Shown: positions 12,105-15,485 of the stretch, one piece after another
Position numbering within the stretch: position 1 is the stretch's first letter
Layout of the letters: each line of letters opens with the position of its first letter
Assembly (NCBI GenBank): GCA_016721865.1
Contig: JADKHF010000033.1
Location: forward strand, 1 to 15,485
Reading direction: 5' to 3'
Length of the DNA: 15,485 nt
From: Nitrosomonas sp.
GTDB taxonomy: Bacteria > Pseudomonadota > Gammaproteobacteria > Burkholderiales > Nitrosomonadaceae
Translations under genes and position numbers: made by a program
The notes under the pieces: model-generated
Told to the model about the DNA's origin: nothing
The model's database searches: none
Seen by the model: only the letters and a program-made list of their open reading frames with translations

Positions 12105-15031
12105 ATGAATCACAATCTATTCAATAGCCTGCATGAACTTTCAATCGCTCAGGGAATCAGTACAAAATACTATTCACTGCCGGCTCTAGAGAAAAGTGGG
12201 GTTGGGAAAGTTTCCCGTTTACCGATATCGATCCGCATCATACTGGAATCTGTATTACGCAATTATGACAATAAAAAGATAAATGAAGCGCATATTCGGC
12301 AATTGGCAAACTGGAAACCTAATGCAGTCAGAGTAGACGAGGTGCCGTTTGTCGTTTCCCGCATTGTTTTGCAAGATTTCACCGGTGTGCCACTCTTAGT
12401 GGATTTGGCTGCTATGCGTAGCGCAGCGGTAAATTTAGGGAAAAATCCAAAACTGATAGAACCATTGGTTCCTGTTGATCTTGTAGTCGATCATTCCATC
12501 CAGGTTGACCATTACGGAACCAAAGATGCGCTCACTCGCAATATGGAAATTGAATTTTCCCGTAATAACGAACGCTATCAATTTATCAAATGGGGAATGC
12601 AGGCTTTTGACACCTTCAAAGTGATACCACCTGGAATTGGTATAGTACATCAAGTCAATCTTGAATACCTGGCCCGTGGCGTACACCAGAAAGACGGATT
12701 AATCTTTCCAGATACTTTGGTAGGCACCGATTCACATACCACGATGATTAACGGAATCGGTGTTGTCGGCTGGGGAGTTGGGGGCATCGAAGCAGAAGCA
12801 GGAATGCTTGGACAACCAGTTTATTTGCTTACGCCCGATGTAATAGGCGTAAATTTGACCGGCCAGCTACGTGAGGGCGTCACCGCAACTGACCTGGTCC
12901 TAACAATCACTGAAATGTTACGCGCCGCCAATGTGGTCGGCAAATTTGTCGAGTTTTTTGGTGAAGGAACAGCTTCATTGACATTACCCGATCGTGCCAC
13001 GATCGCTAATATGGCGCCGGAGTATGGGGCAACAATGGGCTTCTTTCCCGTTGACGACATCACCATCGAATATTTCAGAAGCACAGGGCGTAGCATTGAT
13101 GAGATAGCAGCATTTCAATCCTATTTTCAGGCACAGCAAATGTATGGCATTCCTCGGAAGGGAGACATCGACTATACCAGGGAGCTAGCGCTTGATCTAA
13201 GTTCGGTCACACCTTCGCTAGCTGGCCCCAAACGCCCGCAAGATCGCATTGAACTCACTGCGATCAAATCCAGATTTACTGAACTCTTTAACAAACCCGT
13301 CAAAGAAAGCGGTTACGGAAAACAAAGTGATGATATCAATCAGCGTTACCCAACACGCAACATCCTCACGCAAGATCCCGAAGTCTGCACAAACATTGGC
13401 TCTGGCAATCTGGATGAAAGTCGGCTCGCACCACCCGGTTCGCACAATGCACCCGAGATAAACAATCATCATTCGACACAAAAAACTGTTCCAGCCGAAC
13501 GCCGGATGACCTCCCGCAACATTACTGAAATGACCAGTAACCGTCCGACCCCTCATCTTGCCGATGCATCCGTCAATGAATTGAATAGCTCATCAGTTAA
13601 TCTGGGTCATGGTGATGTATTGATCGCCGCCATCACTTCCTGCACGAACACGTCCAACCCAAGTGTTTTAATCGCGGCCGGATTGTTAGCCAAGAAGGCG
13701 GTTGAAAGGGACTATCGGTTAAACACCACATCAAAACATCGCTGGCGCCCGGCTCGCGTGTTGTAACAGAATACCTGACTGTCGCGGGACTGCTGCCCTA
13801 CCTTGAACAACTTGGCTTTAATCTGGTTGGCTATGGTTGTACCACCTGTATCGGCAACGCAGGGCCATTGGCTGATCCAATTGAAGAAGCCATCGTCAAA
13901 AATGACTTAGTCTGTGCTGCCGTACTTTCGGGAAACCGCAACTTTGAGGCTCGCATTCATTCAAACATTCGCGCGAATTTTTTAGCCTCGCCACCACTGG
14001 TCGTGGCGTATGCCATCGCGGGTACTGTTTTGAAAGATCTCACTACGGAGCCTTTAGGTATCGGCAAAAACAATCAACCGGTTTGGCTTAAAGACATTTG
14101 GCCCAATAGCGCAGAAATTCATGCGCAGATGAAATTTGCCGCCAACGCGGATACCTTCCGGAAACTCTATAGCAATCTCACCAAAGACCATCCCTTGTGG
14201 AATAACGTGACATCCGTCACCGGCCAAACATACAATTGGCCACAATCCACCTATATTGCCGAGCCTCCTTTTTTCCAGAACTTCTCATTGCAACCGGCAG
14301 CTTCCAGCAATGCCACAGGTATTAAAAATGCCTACGCATTAGGTATTTTTGGTGATTCTGTTACGACCGATCATATCAGTCCAGCTGGCTCAATCAAAGA
14401 CACTTCCCCAGCCGGCGGATATCTATTGGACAAGAACGTCGCCAAGGCCGATTTCAATAGTTATGGTGCACGCCGTGGCAACCATGAAGTGATGATGCGC
14501 GGCACATTCGCCAATGTCCGCATCAAGAACCTAATCCCGGGTAGTGAAGGCGGTATCACACTGTATCAAGGCACAGCCGATAATGTACCTGAGCAAATGA
14601 GCATTTATGATGCCGCTATGAAATATCAATCACAAGGCATCCCCACGCTGGTTTTTGGCGGCAAAGAATACGGCACCGGCTCTAGCCGCGACTGGGCGGC
14701 CAAGGGAACCCAGTTACTGGGTGTCAAGGCAGTCGTTACGACCAGTTTTGAACGCATACATCGCAGCAACCTGATCGGCATGGGCGTCCTTCCATTACAA
14801 TTTAAGGATAATGACAGTATTGATTCATTGGGAATCAAAGGCGATGAACAATTCGACATACTCGGTCTGGACGATATCCAACCACAGAAAGATGTCTTTT
14901 TGGTCATTCGAAGAAAAGATGGCAGCAGCAAATCGGTGCAATTACTGTGCCGCATTGATACCGCCATAGAAGTCGATTATTACCGGCATGGCGGCATTCT
15001 GCCTTATGTGCTTAGAGAATTGATGGCCTGA
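12105..15031 (+). CDS. acnA: Aconitate hydratase A, single frameshift, long internal linker
   Basis: Aconitase A interconverts citrate and isocitrate using a [4Fe-4S] cluster. The N-terminal part (12105 onward) carries PFVVSRIVLQDFTGVPLLVD, GTDSHTTMINGIGVVGWGVG and the first cluster cysteine in ITSCTNTSNPSV (C513). At GGG 13708-13710 the frame breaks; one more G restores AVERGLSVKHHIKTSLAPGS and the next frame gives GYGCTTCIGNAGP with the other two cluster cysteines, then FGDSVTTDHISPAGSIKD, NSYGARRGNHEVMMRGTFAN and the swivel-domain active-site loop GKEYGTGSSRDWAAKG. The joined protein would be about 975 residues, against roughly 890 in E. coli AcnA. The excess is a low-complexity linker at about residues 396-498, just before the first cysteine motif. 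All catalytic motifs are intact, so the frameshift may be a sequencing error. The start has AGGA 9-12 bases upstream. Confidence 0.92.
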
Positions 15032-15485
15032 ATATATTTTTAGAAAAATCCAACGAGGCTATTGGCGTAAGATGTCCATAGTCCCAAGAGGTTATACCAT
15101 CCTTAATGCTGTCACCGAGGTAAACAAGACAGCCACTCTCGTTGCAAAAGTTATCGACAATACTCACAAACCGAACTGAATCTGTCTATTTTGAAGTCCC
15201 TCTTAAGATTCCTATCAAGCTCAATAACTTTAGAATCAGAGCCTAAGCGGGTCCTCCGTGGAACGTTATCCCATAGCTTAACGACTACCTTAGGCAAATC
15301 AGTCGTCCAATGCGGAGTTGGTCCCGTAAAAATAACTTTCTTCACTCCAATAGACCTCAGTTGCTCACTTAACAGCGCCATATTGGCGATGTTATGATTG
15401 AGCGCTTGCCCTATGACAACAACATCTGGCTTTTTTGTGCTCAAGAATAGTCCTGTAGGCGAACCAGTTGGAATGTTCGCAGTAA
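15012..15485 (-). CDS. C-terminal SGNH domain of an OafA-like acyltransferase, frame-broken, partial
   Basis: These membrane acyltransferases join an acyltransferase-3 domain to a periplasmic SGNH esterase-like domain and modify surface sugars. Only the C-terminal part lies in the window; the frame is open to the right edge. It reads TGSPTGLFLSTKKPDVVVIGQ, LLSEQLRSIGVKKVIFTGPT and RLGSDSKVIELDRNLKRDF. This frame stops at 15151, but one base off, near 15168-15180, the family sequence goes on: FVSIVDNFCNESGCLVYLGD, then SWDYGHLTPIASLDFSKNIF, with the D-x2-H catalytic pair in DYGH (15072-15083), ending at 15012. Its end overlaps the acnA tail by about 20 bp on the opposite strand. The N-terminal membrane domain is outside, so the substrate is unknown. 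Similarity was judged by eye. Confidence 0.7.

Noticed and set aside
12435..12686. Minus-strand frames inside acnA (also 12821-13096, 13218-13556 and 14626-14967)
   Set aside because: All are shadows of the well-conserved aconitase frame on the plus strand.
13708..13710. Programmed frameshifting in acnA
   Set aside because: GGG is too short for a known slippery site and no stimulatory structure is evident; a sequencing indel is simpler.

Overview
The window looks like chromosomal DNA of an ammonia-oxidising betaproteobacterium of the Nitrosomonas type. The strongest evidence is a complete AmoC subunit of ammonia monooxygenase standing alone, without amoA or amoB. The housekeeping genes (rpsO, pnp, dksA, acnA and a tRNA-Pro/Arg/His cluster) fit this lineage. 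The assignment is an inference from protein recognition, not from a database search.

Layout, left to right. (1) Positions 1-2691, minus strand: a FecI/FecR/TonB-receptor iron-signalling cassette in which all three genes carry frame breaks; an intrinsic terminator separates fecR from the receptor gene. (2) 3021-3458, minus: a small PGPGW-type membrane protein. (3) 3612-4421, minus: singleton amoC with both sets of copper-ligand residues intact, a strong Shine-Dalgarno and an upstream sigma-E-like promoter. (4) 4684-7723, plus: a phosphate-selective porin (OprP/OprO type) behind a clear Pho box, then a PstS-type phosphate-binding protein. No pstCAB follows. (5) 7724-8286: a 560-bp non-coding stretch rich in hairpins, including a 168-bp element with long terminal inverted repeats that resembles a MITE. 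(6) 8287-10815, plus: rpsO-pnp, closed by a bidirectional terminator shared with (7) dksA, minus, 10885-11310. (8) 11551-11932, plus: a strong sigma-70 promoter driving tRNA-Pro(UGG), tRNA-Arg(UCU) and tRNA-His(GUG). (9) 12105-15031, plus: aconitase A, broken by one frameshift and carrying an unusual internal linker of about 100 residues. (10) 15012-15485, minus: the C-terminal SGNH part of an OafA-like acyltransferase, frame-broken and running off the right edge.

Two stress or starvation themes meet at the 347-bp intergenic region between amoC and the porin: one side reads as an envelope-stress (sigma-E-like) promoter, the other as a phosphate-starvation (PhoB) promoter. A third, the stringent response, is suggested by dksA lying divergent to a tRNA promoter with a GC-rich discriminator.

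Frame breaks occur in five genes (fecI, fecR, receptor, acnA, acyltransferase), several at short homopolymers, while amoC, the porin, pstS, rpsO, pnp and dksA are intact. Either local gene decay or sequencing/assembly indels could explain this; sequence alone cannot settle it, though a broken acnA argues for at least some sequencing error.
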